This document shows positions 1-8,245 of a DNA stretch of 64,000 nt, piece after piece. Within the stretch, counting starts at the first letter, position 1. Each line of letters opens with the position of its first letter. Made by a program: the position numbers and the translations under genes. Source of the stretch: UKL13-2 sp031431435 (GTDB lineage Bacteria > Pseudomonadota > Gammaproteobacteria > Burkholderiales > Usitatibacteraceae). The stretch is from positions 1 through 64,000 of the forward strand of contig JANPDI010000269.1 of NCBI GenBank assembly GCA_031431435.1, given 5' to 3'. The notes beneath the pieces are model-generated. The model made no database searches. It saw only the letters and a program-made list of their open reading frames with translations, and had not been told where the DNA came from.

Positions 1-99
1 CGCGACCCCAATGCGGTCGTTGCTGACCTGGGGCCCAAGAAGCGCCCACGAATAGCCGCATGCGAAATATGCAGCCATTAAACACAATTGATATTGCAT
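1..99 (-). CDS. partial gene, N-terminus only, unrecognised
   Basis: An open frame of 33 codons runs off the left edge of the window. It begins at an ATG (99-97) placed just after a very strong ribosome binding site (AGGAGGAGGA on the minus strand, 110-101). It follows the EamA gene stop by 37 bases on the same strand, so it is probably the next gene of that operon. The visible residues (MQYQLCLMAAYFACGYSWAL...) do not let me name a family. Too short for the usual ORF size limits; support comes from the ribosome site and operon position. Confidence 0.5.
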   Translation of the reverse strand, partial: MQYQLCLMAAYFACGYSWALLGPQVSNDRIGVA

Positions 100-136
100 T
101 TCCTCCTCCTAGCGACAGCCTGGGCGAGCCCTTATT

Positions 137-1009
137 CTACCGCAGCGCCAATCCACTGACACCCAGCAACATGCCGATCGCCGCCAGCGTGCGGCGCGTG
201 GCGTCGCCTTCTTTCAACACGTGCGCACCAATCAGCGCCGCAAACAGGATCGATAGCTCGCGCGCCGGTGCGACATAACTGACGGGTGTATAGACCATTG
301 CCGTCAATACCAGAATGTAGGAAAGCGGACTCATCAGGCCGATGGCAATCACCGACTTGCGGTGGTCGCGCCAGGCGCTGGTGATTGCGCCGCTCTCGCG
401 CAGCCGGGTGTAGGGCACCAACATCGTCACGCGCGCAACGTTGGCACCCCAGTCAAACACAATTGGCGGAATCAAAAATAGTGCGACCGCCTGTTTGTCC
501 CATAACGTGTAGCTGGCGATCATGCAGCCGCAAAGAATGGCAAAGCCAATACCTTTACCCGCCTCCCGCGCAAATACTTTTCGGGGGTCGCCCGTCAATG
601 CCAGCGCCGATATGCCAATGAGCACCGCGCCGGCAACGGCGATCGACGTCATGCGTTCACCAAAGAATAATGTGGCGGCGACAATGGTCAGCAGCGGGCC
701 GGTGGCGCGCGCCAGTGGATAGACCACCGACAAATCACCGCCGGAACGATAAGCGCGATCGAGCAACAAAAAATAGAACAAATGGATCATGCCCGAGCCG
801 ACCACAACCGCGGTCATCACCCACACGCCCCAAGGTGAGGTGAATCCACGCCAGATCAAGTAAAGGGCAGCGGGTGTCAGGGCAACACTTGCGACGATGG
901 CCGACAGCGTCAGAACGCCGAGGCCGCCGCCGCATTTTTTGAGCAAGTAGTTCCAACTTGCATGCAACAGCGCCGCAACAACGACCAGCAGGAGCGCGTC
1001 ATTACTCAA
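137..1009 (-). CDS. EamA/DMT-family membrane transporter
   Basis: A 290-residue protein with about ten hydrophobic segments, the layout of drug/metabolite (EamA, RhaT-like) exporters built from two five-helix repeats. The N-terminal segment with the 'HASWNYLLKK' stretch and the later 'GGDLSVVYPLARATGPLL' loop are typical of the family. Such proteins sit in the inner membrane and usually export small metabolites; no substrate can be read from the sequence. It lies 12 bases downstream of the SbtB-like gene on the same strand and is probably cotranscribed with it. Family assignment is firm, substrate unknown. Confidence 0.85.
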   Translation of the reverse strand: MSNDALLLVVVAALLHASWNYLLKKCGGGLGVLTLSAIVASVALTPAALYLIWRGFTSPWGVWVMTAVVVGSGMIHLFYFLLLDRAYRSGGDLSVVYPLARATGPLLTIVAATLFFGERMTSIAVAGAVLIGISALALTGDPRKVFAREAGKGIGFAILCGCMIASYTLWDKQAVALFLIPPIVFDWGANVARVTMLVPYTRLRESGAITSAWRDHRKSVIAIGLMSPLSYILVLTAMVYTPVSYVAPARELSILFAALIGAHVLKEGDATRRTLAAIGMLLGVSGLALR

Positions 1010-1021
1010 TACTGGGACAGA

Positions 1022-1324
1022 CTAGAATTTGTCGTTGCGAATGACACCGACATCCGATATGTAAAGTGATAACGAGAAGTTTTTTGCGTAATGGCTCATG
1101 ACGTGCTCAACGATTTTTTCGGCAACCGCCTCTTCACAAATAATTTCCATGCGGATCGAGCGGCTACCCTCCCATTCGGCGTCGCGTGCGCCGTGTGCAC
1201 CACCGCCTCGCACATCGGCAATCGTATAGCCATGTGCACCAAATCGGCGGATATCCTGCACCAGAAATTTTTCGAGTGCGGCCTCGCCGATCATCACCAA
1301 CAGTTTTTTGGGAAATGGTTTCAT
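1022..1324 (-). CDS. sbtB: SbtB-like PII-family signalling protein
   Basis: A 100-residue protein with the beta-alpha-beta fold pattern of PII proteins ('KLLVMIGEAALEKFLVQDIRRFGAHGYTIADVRGGGAHG'). The glycine-rich 'RGGGAHGARDAEWEGSRS' stretch is the T-loop region that binds adenine nucleotides in SbtB. It starts 6 bases after the sbtA stop, the gene order known for the cyanobacterial bicarbonate transporter SbtA and its regulator SbtB. The short C-terminal redox loop with two cysteines found in many cyanobacterial SbtB proteins is missing: the protein ends in 'ISDVGVIRNDKF'. Probable job, by inference: gate or sense SbtA through adenylate binding. Confidence 0.8.
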   Translation of the reverse strand: MKPFPKKLLVMIGEAALEKFLVQDIRRFGAHGYTIADVRGGGAHGARDAEWEGSRSIRMEIICEEAVAEKIVEHVMSHYAKNFSLSLYISDVGVIRNDKF

Positions 1325-1330
1325 GTGATG

Positions 1331-2263
1331 TTATTTGTGGGCATATTGCGCCATCTGGAAATACAGCGGGATACCGATGGTCAGGTTGAACGGAAAGGTA
1401 ATCGCCAGCGACGCGCCGATGCTCAGCGCGGGATTGGCTTCGGGCACCGCAATTCGAATGGCGGCGGGTGCGGCGATATACGACGCACTCGCCGCAAGAA
1501 TTGCCAGCAAGGTGGTGCCGCCAAGGGACAAGCCGATCAATTTGCCAAGTATCGCGCCAATGACTGCAAATACAACCGGAACGACAATACCAAAGGCAAT
1601 CAAAAACGGGCCGGCACGTTTCAAATCGGCAATACGGCTCGCGGCAACCAGCCCCATTTCCAGTAGGAACAATGCCAGCACACCCTTGAAAAGATCAAAG
1701 AAAAGTCCACGCATCGGGTCCAGACCCTGCGGGCCGGCAATCCAACCGATGAGCAGACCGCCGACCAGCAGCACCACCGACTTGCCCAGAAAAATTTCGT
1801 GCGCCAACAATCCCCACTGCACGGTTTTTAATGTGTGCAGCCGTGCCAACAAAATGCCGACAACAATGCCCGGCACTTCCAACAAGGCGACAAACAGCGG
1901 CATGTATTCCTCAAACGGCACACCTTGTTTGACCACGAACGCCAATCCAACCGCAAACGTGACCACACTGACCGAACCGTAGTGAGCGGCGATGGCGGCG
2001 GCATCAAAATTATTCAGGCGACCGATAAAGCGCAAGACCGGATAGGCCAGCAATGGCAATACCAATCCCATGGCGACAACGGCAATGGCCTGCGGGGCAA
2101 TGGTTGCAATCGGGTGTTTGGCCAGTTCGACGCCGCCCTTGAGTCCGATCGCCAACAGCAGATAGATCGACAGCGTCTCGTAAAGCGCTTCCGGCAGACG
2201 CAGATCACTTTTGGCAAGACGGGCAACAACACCCAGCAAAAAAAACAGGACAACCGGATCCAA
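1331..2263 (-). CDS. sbtA: SbtA-type sodium-dependent bicarbonate transporter
   Basis: A 310-residue polytopic membrane protein of the SbtA (formerly DUF897) family, with the family opening 'MDPVVLFFLLGVVARL' and about ten membrane spans in two inverted halves. Cyanobacterial members import bicarbonate with sodium. It follows the NUDIX gene by 3 bases and precedes the SbtB-like gene by 6, so the three form one transcription unit. In a non-photosynthetic organism the likely use is bicarbonate supply for carboxylating enzymes or pH control. A separate beta-carbonic anhydrase is encoded at 18877-19590. Substrate is inferred from the family. Confidence 0.85.
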   Translation of the reverse strand: MDPVVLFFLLGVVARLAKSDLRLPEALYETLSIYLLLAIGLKGGVELAKHPIATIAPQAIAVVAMGLVLPLLAYPVLRFIGRLNNFDAAAIAAHYGSVSVVTFAVGLAFVVKQGVPFEEYMPLFVALLEVPGIVVGILLARLHTLKTVQWGLLAHEIFLGKSVVLLVGGLLIGWIAGPQGLDPMRGLFFDLFKGVLALFLLEMGLVAASRIADLKRAGPFLIAFGIVVPVVFAVIGAILGKLIGLSLGGTTLLAILAASASYIAAPAAIRIAVPEANPALSIGASLAITFPFNLTIGIPLYFQMAQYAHK

Positions 2264-2266
2264 GCG

Positions 2267-3121
2267 TCAGGGCCTCAGGGCGTGAATCAGATCGAGATAG
2301 TCGACGCGATCCGAATGCAGATAACCGCGTCGAAGCAGGCAATCAACAATTACCAGCGCGGCATCGACTGTGAACTCGGAGGGATTTTCCAACATGGTGA
2401 GCAGATCCGTGATCGGGACACAATCAAACGACGCCACCTCGCCGTCCTGGTTATGTGGCACAAACGATTCCGGCAAAATGATGTCGTGGACAAAAATCAC
2501 TTCGTTATGCAAACCTTCTTCGGTCTCGCGTTTGCAGCGTACCGCGCCTGCCGCGCGCGCCTGGCTGGCAAGGGCCGCATCGATACCCGCTTCTTCCAGA
2601 CTTTCCTTGGCAAGTGTTTGCAGGGGTGAGTAGCCGCGGGTGATGCGGCCGGCCGCAAGGTTGTCGCGTTTCCCCGGTTCAACGTATTTGGATTCCGCGC
2701 GGCGCGCCAGCCACATGTACGGCTGGCCGTTGCGCGCGGTCAACCCGTTGAGGTGCGACGCATAGACGGTCAGGCCGAAATAGGGTGATGCAGCGCGTTC
2801 GACATGAAACAGTGCCGGCGAATAATACGACTCTGCAACCGTCACCAATTCACCGCGCCAGCCGCGAATCACGTCTTGTGTGGCGAGCGCTTCGACCACC
2901 TCGGCAATGGCCACGCTGCGATGTTCTGCAGAATCGAACTCGCCAATCATGCCGACGCCGCGAGGGCGGATGGCAAAATATTCCGGCCAATCGTTTAACC
3001 GTTCAACAAACGATTTCTTCATCCAGCCGGCCAGCACGCCATCAACCGTGAACGGCCGCAGGCTGTCCGATGGATCAAAGGTCGATGCGGCTTGGACGAA
3101 TGTGTTGAGTGCCGAACTCAT
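2267..3121 (-). CDS. DUF4743-type NUDIX hydrolase
   Basis: A protein of about 284 residues with an N-terminal DUF4743-like half (roughly residues 20-110, 'GWMKKSFVERLNDWPEYF') and a C-terminal NUDIX half. The NUDIX box is visible as 'LAAGRITRGYSPLQTLAKES' followed by LEEAGI, with the REx2EE-type glutamates appearing as KESLEEAG. Relatives of this architecture are annotated as thiamine-pyrophosphokinase-related NUDIX proteins acting on nucleoside or thiamine diphosphates; the substrate here is not known. An upstream in-frame ATG at 3169 would add 16 residues without family similarity, so I prefer 3121. It is the first gene of the minus-strand run and is divergent from the dadA-like gene. Confidence 0.8.
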   Translation of the reverse strand: MSSALNTFVQAASTFDPSDSLRPFTVDGVLAGWMKKSFVERLNDWPEYFAIRPRGVGMIGEFDSAEHRSVAIAEVVEALATQDVIRGWRGELVTVAESYYSPALFHVERAASPYFGLTVYASHLNGLTARNGQPYMWLARRAESKYVEPGKRDNLAAGRITRGYSPLQTLAKESLEEAGIDAALASQARAAGAVRCKRETEEGLHNEVIFVHDIILPESFVPHNQDGEVASFDCVPITDLLTMLENPSEFTVDAALVIVDCLLRRGYLHSDRVDYLDLIHALRP

Positions 3122-3280
3122 GGCCGGAAGTTGTTGTGTCCAGATTTCGCTGTGATGACGACCCGGCACGGGTGTGCAGAGTCAGTTTTGGTGCAATTTT
3201 GATTATAGTAGCGTATTCCTATCGACTGCGCGCCACTCGGTGCATTTGCAGGGTTGCCGGAAAAAACGTTGGAGGCGCGG

Positions 3281-4558
3281 GTGAAAGTCATTGTTCTCGG
3301 TGCCGGGGTGATCGGTATTTCGTCGGCATGGTATCTGGCCAAGTTGGGTCACGAGGTGGTGGTGGTTGACCGCCAACGTGCCGCCGGCCTCGAAACCAGT
3401 TTCGCCAATGGTGCCCAGGTGTCGGTTTCACAATCGGAGCCGTGGGCGGCGCCGTCTGCACCGCTCAAGGTATTGAAGTGGTTGTTCAAAGAAGATGCGC
3501 CGTTGTTATTCCGGCCGCAACTCGATTGGCATCAGCTGACCTGGGGGCTGGAGTTTCTGGTCGAGTGCATGCCATCAAGATACCGTTTCAACATCCAGCA
3601 AATGGTCAATCTTGGTCTATACAGCCGTGAATCGTTGCAGGCGTTGCGTGCCGAGACCGGCATTGAATACGATCATGCCACCCGCGGCATTTTGCAGTTT
3701 TATACCGAAGACGCCGACTATGCCGGTGCCGCTGAGGCGTGCGCATTGTTGTCAAAATACGGTATCGCCAGGCGCGTGGTTTCGCGTGACGAGGCGTTGC
3801 GCATCGAGCCGGCGCTGGCGAGTCTGGGCGGCATGCTCAAAGGTGCCAGTTACGCCGAGAGCGATGAATCCGGCGACGCGTTCAAATTTACCCAGAATCT
3901 GGCAACGCTGTGTGCAACCGCCGGTGTGACATTTCTCTATGACACCACCATCGAGGCGATTCGAACCGATGGCGGGCGTATTTCAAGTGTGGTGGTCAAG
4001 CAAAAAGATGCGGTCACCTATGATGCGATGTCGGCGGACGCGTACGTGGTTTGCCTGGGTTCGTTCAGCACATTGATGCTGCGAACAATCGGTTTATCGA
4101 TCCCGGTCTATCCGGCAAAAGGTTACTCAGCGACCCTGTCGACGCTGGGCTTCGACGGCGCCCCGCACGTCAGCCTGACCGACGAGGCGATGAAAATCGT
4201 GTTTACGCGTATCGGTGACCGCTTGCGAATTGCCGGCACCGCAGAAATGGCCGGCTACAGCACCGACATCAATATGATTCGATGTGAAGCGTTGATCAAA
4301 CGTGCGCGTGAGTTGTTTCCAGACGCCGCCGACTACGACCACCCACAATACTGGACCGGGCTGCGACCCTCGACGCCGTCCAACCGGCCGCTTATTGGAC
4401 GTGCGCAGTACAACAATCTATTTCTCAATACCGGACACGGCACGCTTGGCTGGACCGAGGGCCCGGGTTCGGGCCGTGCGCTGGCCGACCTGGTGTCCGG
4501 CAGGGTGCCGGAAGTGGATTATAAATTTCTGCACGTTGATGGCCGCAAGCCACGATGA
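3281..4558 (+). CDS. dadA: D-amino-acid dehydrogenase (DadA-type flavoprotein)
   Basis: An FAD-dependent oxidoreductase of the DadA family. The N-terminal dinucleotide-binding motif GAGVIGISSAWYLAKLG is followed by an acidic strand end, and the C-terminal 'NTGHGTLGWTEGPGSGRALADL' region closes the FAD site. It oxidises D-amino acids to 2-oxo acids at the inner face of the membrane, feeding electrons to the respiratory chain. The GTG at 3281 is chosen as start because a GGAGG lies at 3271-3275 and translation from it begins exactly at the FAD-binding strand; an ATG at 3254 would add nine unsupported residues. Threonine ammonia-lyase follows 36 bases later, which suggests an amino-acid catabolic pair. 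Confidence 0.88.
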   Translation: MKVIVLGAGVIGISSAWYLAKLGHEVVVVDRQRAAGLETSFANGAQVSVSQSEPWAAPSAPLKVLKWLFKEDAPLLFRPQLDWHQLTWGLEFLVECMPSRYRFNIQQMVNLGLYSRESLQALRAETGIEYDHATRGILQFYTEDADYAGAAEACALLSKYGIARRVVSRDEALRIEPALASLGGMLKGASYAESDESGDAFKFTQNLATLCATAGVTFLYDTTIEAIRTDGGRISSVVVKQKDAVTYDAMSADAYVVCLGSFSTLMLRTIGLSIPVYPAKGYSATLSTLGFDGAPHVSLTDEAMKIVFTRIGDRLRIAGTAEMAGYSTDINMIRCEALIKRARELFPDAADYDHPQYWTGLRPSTPSNRPLIGRAQYNNLFLNTGHGTLGWTEGPGSGRALADLVSGRVPEVDYKFLHVDGRKPR

Positions 4559-4594
4559 GTGCGGGCAATATTTTTTTGACGGGGATTTGACCAG

Positions 4595-5806
4595 ATGATT
4601 CAGTTAAAGGATGTTGAGGCCGCTGCGGGTGTGTTGGCGGGCCACGTGGTGAATTCGCCGTGTTTGCATTCGCGCACGTTGTCGGAGATCACCGGTGCCG
4701 AGGTCTATCTTAAGTTTGAGAACCATCAATTTACCGCGAGCTTCAAGGAGCGTGGTGCGCTCAACAAGCTGGCGTCGTTGAACGCGGCGCAGCAAAAAAG
4801 CGGCGTGATTGCGGCCAGTGCCGGCAATCACGCGCAAGGCGTGGCCTACCACGCAACCCGGCTGGGCATTCCGAGCGTGATTGTGATGCCCAAATTCACG
4901 CCGAACGTCAAAGTTGAAATGACCCGGCGTCACGGCGCCGACGTGGTGTTATTTGGCGACGACTTTGATGAAGCCAAAGTGCACGCCTTTAAATTGTCTG
5001 GCGAGCGCGGACTGGTGTTTGTGCATCCCTACGACGATGAAAAAGTCATTGCCGGACAGGGCACCATTGCGCTCGAAATGCTGGCGCAGCAACCGGATCT
5101 TGATACGCTGGCCATCGCCATCGGTGGCGGTGGTTTGATTTCCGGCATTGCGGTCGCGGCCAAGGCATTGCGGCCGGACATCGATATCGTCGGTGTCGAG
5201 ACCATGCGTTTCCCCTCGATGTATGCCGCCATCAATGGTGCGGCGGCAAACTTTGGTCCGTCGACCATTGCCGAGGGTATTGCGGTCAAAGAACCTGGTG
5301 TGTTGACGCGCGCAATTGTTGAGAAGTATGTCAGTGACATTGTGCTGGTCGATGAGGGCGATATCGAAGAGGCCATTGTGATGCTGCTGGAAATCGAAAA
5401 GACCGTGGTCGAAGGCGCCGGCGCGGTGTCGCTTGCGGCATTGATGCGGCATCGCGAACGATTTGCCGGGCGCAAGGTCGGCCTGGTGCTTTGCGGCGGC
5501 AACATTGACCCGTTAATGCTGGCGGAAATCATCCAGCGCGGCATGGTTCGTTCCGGCCGTCTGGCGCGCATCAAGGTTGAGCTGCGCGACCTGCCCGGCG
5601 CACTCGCCAAAATCACCAATCTGATTGCCGAGTCAAACGCGAATATTGAAGAGGTTCATCACCAGCGCGCGTTTACCAACCTGCCGGTGCAAAGCGCTGA
5701 AGTCGAGTTTGTACTCAAGACGCGCAATGCCGCACATATCGATGAGATTGTCGGCAAGCTCGAATCAGTTGGCTTCCGCGCCCGCGCAATCAACCATAAC
5801 GATTGA
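4595..5806 (+). CDS. ilvA: threonine ammonia-lyase (PLP-dependent, ACT domain)
   Basis: A 403-residue fold-type II PLP enzyme that deaminates threonine to 2-oxobutanoate and ammonia. The PLP lysine is in 'TASFKERGALNKL' (about residues 48-60), the phosphate-binding loop is 'GGGGLISG' (about 177-184), and a single ACT domain occupies roughly residues 325-403 ('RIKVELRDLPGALAKITNLI'). Length and the single ACT domain match the shorter threonine dehydratases rather than the roughly 510-residue two-ACT IlvA, so either an isoleucine-biosynthetic or a catabolic (TdcB-like) role is possible. It lies downstream of the dadA-like gene, which favours catabolism. The symbol is a family label. Confidence 0.88.
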   Translation: MIQLKDVEAAAGVLAGHVVNSPCLHSRTLSEITGAEVYLKFENHQFTASFKERGALNKLASLNAAQQKSGVIAASAGNHAQGVAYHATRLGIPSVIVMPKFTPNVKVEMTRRHGADVVLFGDDFDEAKVHAFKLSGERGLVFVHPYDDEKVIAGQGTIALEMLAQQPDLDTLAIAIGGGGLISGIAVAAKALRPDIDIVGVETMRFPSMYAAINGAAANFGPSTIAEGIAVKEPGVLTRAIVEKYVSDIVLVDEGDIEEAIVMLLEIEKTVVEGAGAVSLAALMRHRERFAGRKVGLVLCGGNIDPLMLAEIIQRGMVRSGRLARIKVELRDLPGALAKITNLIAESNANIEEVHHQRAFTNLPVQSAEVEFVLKTRNAAHIDEIVGKLESVGFRARAINHND

Positions 5807-5832
5807 TTGCGCCGCACGTTCATCGCGCAATT

Positions 5833-6720
5833 TCAGTCGGCTGCTGGTGTTGCCACTTTGACCGGTTTAGCCAACGAGCGGCTTAACATCACCACAAACG
5901 GGATCCAGCCGACCCACATCACCAGATCAATCAAGTCCATCGCGATCGGAACATTGCCGTCCGGAAAATACTTTTTGGCGGTAAGTTCTTCGATGTAGTA
6001 GAACACGCTCAGCCAGACGATGGTGAAGGCAAAACAAACCGGGGTCGCCGAAATCCGGCCTTGTAAACGTCGTAGCAACGGCACGACCATGATGATGCCG
6101 ATGCAAAAAACGTACAACGTGATGCGCCACTCGTGATGCTCGGCGAAGAACCTTGCGATCATCGGCTCCGAAACAATCATCTTGGCGGAGGTCCAGCCCA
6201 GCACAGCCGCACCAAGCACGATGATGATCGGGAAGCGTTCCACCCATTTCAGAATCAGCGTTGAGCCCCACATGACAATCGGGATGCTGACCAAGAGGCC
6301 GATGATGACCAGCAAGAAGCTGCCGTGCGCTGCGCCGGCCACCGCGAGCACGTTGTCCACACCCATGATGGTGTCGGCAACAACAATGGTTTGAATTGCC
6401 TGGCGGAAGGTGGTGCCGCTGGCAATATTGTGTTCGCCATCACCGTCGTCGGCAACCAATTGGTAGGCGATCCAGATCAACGCGACTCCGCCGGCGAGCA
6501 GGAACCCCGGGATCTTCAGCAGCCAGACCACGCCCATGGTCAATATGCAGCGGACGGCAACCGCACCGATGGCGCCCCAGAACACGGCCTTTTTCTGCAG
6601 GTCGGGCGGCAGCTTGCGTGCTGCCAGGCCGATGACAATGGCATTGTCACCGGCGAGCACCAAATCAATCAGGATGATGGCAATCAGTGCCTGGACAAAT
6701 TCGGGTGACATAAATTCCAT
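5833..6720 (-). CDS. TerC-family inner-membrane protein
   Basis: A 295-residue protein with seven or more membrane segments and the two hallmark acidic motifs of TerC proteins: 'DLVLAGDNAIVIG' near residue 20 and 'DTIMGVDNVLAVAG' near residue 115. Family members (YjbE/YkoY/Alx type) are implicated in metal-ion export, especially manganese, or in loading exported metalloproteins. A GGAGGAG ribosome site lies upstream on the minus strand (about 6728-6734). I looked for the manganese-sensing yybP-ykoY riboswitch in the upstream 180 bases and did not recognise its conserved sequence. The last 11 residues are an unconserved tail. Confidence 0.88.
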   Translation of the reverse strand: MEFMSPEFVQALIAIILIDLVLAGDNAIVIGLAARKLPPDLQKKAVFWGAIGAVAVRCILTMGVVWLLKIPGFLLAGGVALIWIAYQLVADDGDGEHNIASGTTFRQAIQTIVVADTIMGVDNVLAVAGAAHGSFLLVIIGLLVSIPIVMWGSTLILKWVERFPIIIVLGAAVLGWTSAKMIVSEPMIARFFAEHHEWRITLYVFCIGIIMVVPLLRRLQGRISATPVCFAFTIVWLSVFYYIEELTAKKYFPDGNVPIAMDLIDLVMWVGWIPFVVMLSRSLAKPVKVATPAAD

Positions 6721-6903
6721 TTTTGACTCCTCCTATCGCGCGCGGGCGTGGTAGCGCCCGGCAGTCTGTCGAACCGATCAAATCAGGGGCAGGTGGGGCA
6801 CATCAACACCTGTCCTGGATTGTCGGGCATCGTTGTTATTGGTGGGGTTGTTGTTGAATCCAACCAAGCGTACTATTCCCATTTTATACATAGGGGCATT
6901 GCA

Positions 6904-7356
6904 ATGAAACTATCAGGGCTTCGTAGTTTGGTCATGGTGTTGTGGATGACCGGTGCATCAACAGCAGTGCTGGCTGACGTCAAGGAAATGCCCGCCGGCC
7001 TATGGCAAATTACCAGCAAGATGGACGTGCCGGGTATGCCGCCGGAAATGGCGGCAAAAATGGGCAATATGACCATGACCCATTGCATCAAGCCCGGTGA
7101 ACGCAAATGGAACGAGCAACGTGGCGCAATGGATCGCGGTGAGCGCAAGTGTGAACCGGTCGAGACCAAGACCCAGGGCAATAAAGTTTCGTGGAAGCTG
7201 CGCTGCGCCGACGGCACCAGCGGCGAAGGTAGCGTATCGCACAATGGCAAGGATGCATACACGATGGATATGACGATGAATTCGCCGCGTGGCAGTATGA
7301 AAATGCACAGCGAAGGCAAGCGTATTGCTGAAACCTGTGAAAAGGGTAAGAAATAA
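6904..7356 (+). CDS. exported DUF3617-family protein
   Basis: A 150-residue protein with a clear N-terminal signal peptide (about residues 1-24, ending around 'TAVLA|DVKE'), followed by 'MPAGLWQITSKMDVPGMP', the usual opening of DUF3617 periplasmic proteins. Four cysteines after the signal could form disulfides. The ATG at 6904 is chosen because it places the signal peptide at the N-terminus; a longer frame from 6748 would add an unconvincing 52 residues. No function is established for the family. It is transcribed away from the TerC gene, with an intergenic terminator 310 bases downstream. Confidence 0.8.
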   Translation: MKLSGLRSLVMVLWMTGASTAVLADVKEMPAGLWQITSKMDVPGMPPEMAAKMGNMTMTHCIKPGERKWNEQRGAMDRGERKCEPVETKTQGNKVSWKLRCADGTSGEGSVSHNGKDAYTMDMTMNSPRGSMKMHSEGKRIAETCEKGKK

Positions 7357-7411
7357 CGCCAGCACCGAATGGCGCTTACATAAGCGCAATTGGATGGCGA
7401 TTTCCAATATC

Positions 7412-7490
7412 GTAGATTGGCGCTGAGCGAGCGAAGCCTAACGGTTTATCGCCGTGCATGTTGGGCTTTACGGTGTTCAGCACCAACCGA
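7412..7490. repeat. imperfect inverted repeat of dispersed type
   Basis: Two arms, 7412-7441 (tagattggcgctgagcgagc...) and 7460-7490 (...ggtgttcagcaccaaccga), pair as an imperfect palindrome around a loop of about 18 bases. The 'TTGGCGCTGAGCG...GCGAAGCC / GGGCTT...TCAGCACCAACC' pattern is the style of small dispersed palindromic repeats that I know from intergenic regions of beta- and gammaproteobacteria. No second copy was noticed in this window. Confidence 0.6.
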
Positions 7491-7668
7491 CTTTATGGCT
7501 ATTTTTTTCGTGTTTAGGCGTAAGTAAGTGCCATTCGCCAACACCAGATTTCGCCATTTAAACGCCGACGATCACCTGCCGGGCAAACACCTTATTTGGC
7601 GGGTGCCTTGCGGCAAAAGTGTCTGCAAACGCCGGTAGATAATAGAGTCTTAAGAAATAAGTGGCGAT

Positions 7669-7693
7669 AGGCAGCTATAGGCTGCCTTTTTTT
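7669..7693 (+). terminator. rho-independent terminator
   Basis: A seven-base-pair stem AGGCAGC (7669-7675) / GCTGCCT (7681-7687) with a five-base loop is followed by a run of seven T (7687-7693). The T run exists only on the plus strand, so it would end transcripts coming from the DUF3617 gene or from an unrecognised short transcript between 7491 and 7669. Confidence 0.8.
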
Positions 7694-7694
7694 G

Positions 7695-7855
7695 CCTGCG
7701 AAAAGGGCTAGCTAAACGGCGATGCGCAGCGTTTCAAAACATGTGGTCATTGCGGTAGGCAGACGTTGCGAACGCTTGGTTAGCAGTTCGTTGTGAAGCG
7801 CCATTTCCTGTTGACGATGGAAAATTTTGACTGTATCAATTACGTCACGCCAACC
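7695..7855 (-). pseudogene. decayed 3' end of a PEP carboxykinase gene
   Basis: Reading the minus strand, the frame ending in TAG at 7714-7712 translates as ...HRQQEMALHNELLTKRSQ, then RLPTAMTTCFETLRIAV. The intact pckG product at 26259-28088 ends ...HWQQEMTLHNELLTKLAQ, then HLPAAMNARFESLQKAV. By hand count about 93 of 120 bases match (7711-7830 against 26258-26377) without a gap. Similarity continues for about 15 bases past the stop, with one indel. Upstream (above about 7855) it fades and no start or catalytic core remains. Same orientation as the intact gene. Confidence 0.85.
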
Positions 7856-8162
7856 GCGCACAAGTCACATCAGCCAAAAGGTGTGATGAATTGCGCTGAG
7901 CTAAGTTGTCATTCTGTTTAGACCAAGCGGCGAGGCAAAAGGAAACTGAACGCTGTGCTGGGCCACTGGCGCCGACGGTGAGGGTGCAATCCCACACACC
8001 GGCAATGCCACCCTCTCGATGATTTGACCAACATTTGCCGACCCTGCCGACAGGTTCTCTTGCGCGCGCCAACCTGTCGACTGGCGCGGCATTGGCGTCA
8101 AATTTGTTGCCCACAAGTGAGATTTGTTATGCCAATCGATGAGTGACACTACCGCGTGGGGT
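7856..8162. other. non-coding stretch with two stem-loops
   Basis: No convincing gene is present. Two stem-loops stand out: GAGGGTG (7980-7986) pairs with CACCCTC (8009-8015), and CGACAGGTT (8048-8056) pairs perfectly with AACCTGTCG (8071-8079) around a 14-base loop. Neither is followed by a T run, so they are not simple terminators. They lie upstream of the likely narK1 start site and so would not be part of that leader. They could belong to an unrecognised small RNA or an old element end. The short minus-strand frames across this region lack ribosome sites and family similarity. Confidence 0.4.
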
Positions 8163-8203
8163 TTGATCTACGTCAACATGGCACATGGGGTTGTTCCTAG
8201 AAT
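8163..8203 (+). promoter_or_regulatory. FNR-type promoter of narK1
   Basis: TTGAT-ctac-GTCAA at 8163-8176 matches the FNR/ANR/DNR consensus TTGAT-N4-ATCAA at nine of ten positions. A -10 like hexamer TAGAAT lies at 8198-8203, putting the box centre about 41 bases before the predicted start (near 8210), the class II activator position. It sits 70 bases before the narK1 start codon, consistent with anaerobic induction of the nitrate operon. A second half-site (TTGAT at 8225) has no partner. Confidence 0.8.
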
Positions 8204-8245
8204 TGTTTCAATTCAAACGGAAACGTTGATCACAGGACGGGCCCC

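Noticed and set aside
1091..2629. Several plus-strand frames (up to 264 residues) across sbtA/sbtB and the NUDIX gene
   Set aside because: Shadows of the minus-strand genes, which carry membrane spans, PII and NUDIX motifs.
6721..6903. Possible manganese (yybP-ykoY) riboswitch upstream of the TerC gene
   Set aside because: The conserved core of that riboswitch was not found; only a short GGGCG/CGCCC hairpin is present.
7845..8149. Minus-strand frames of 82 and 89 residues before narK1
   Set aside because: They overlap two stem-loops, lack ribosome sites and show no family similarity.
8221..8234. Second FNR box TTGATCACAGGACG
   Set aside because: Only the left half-site matches; there is no right half.
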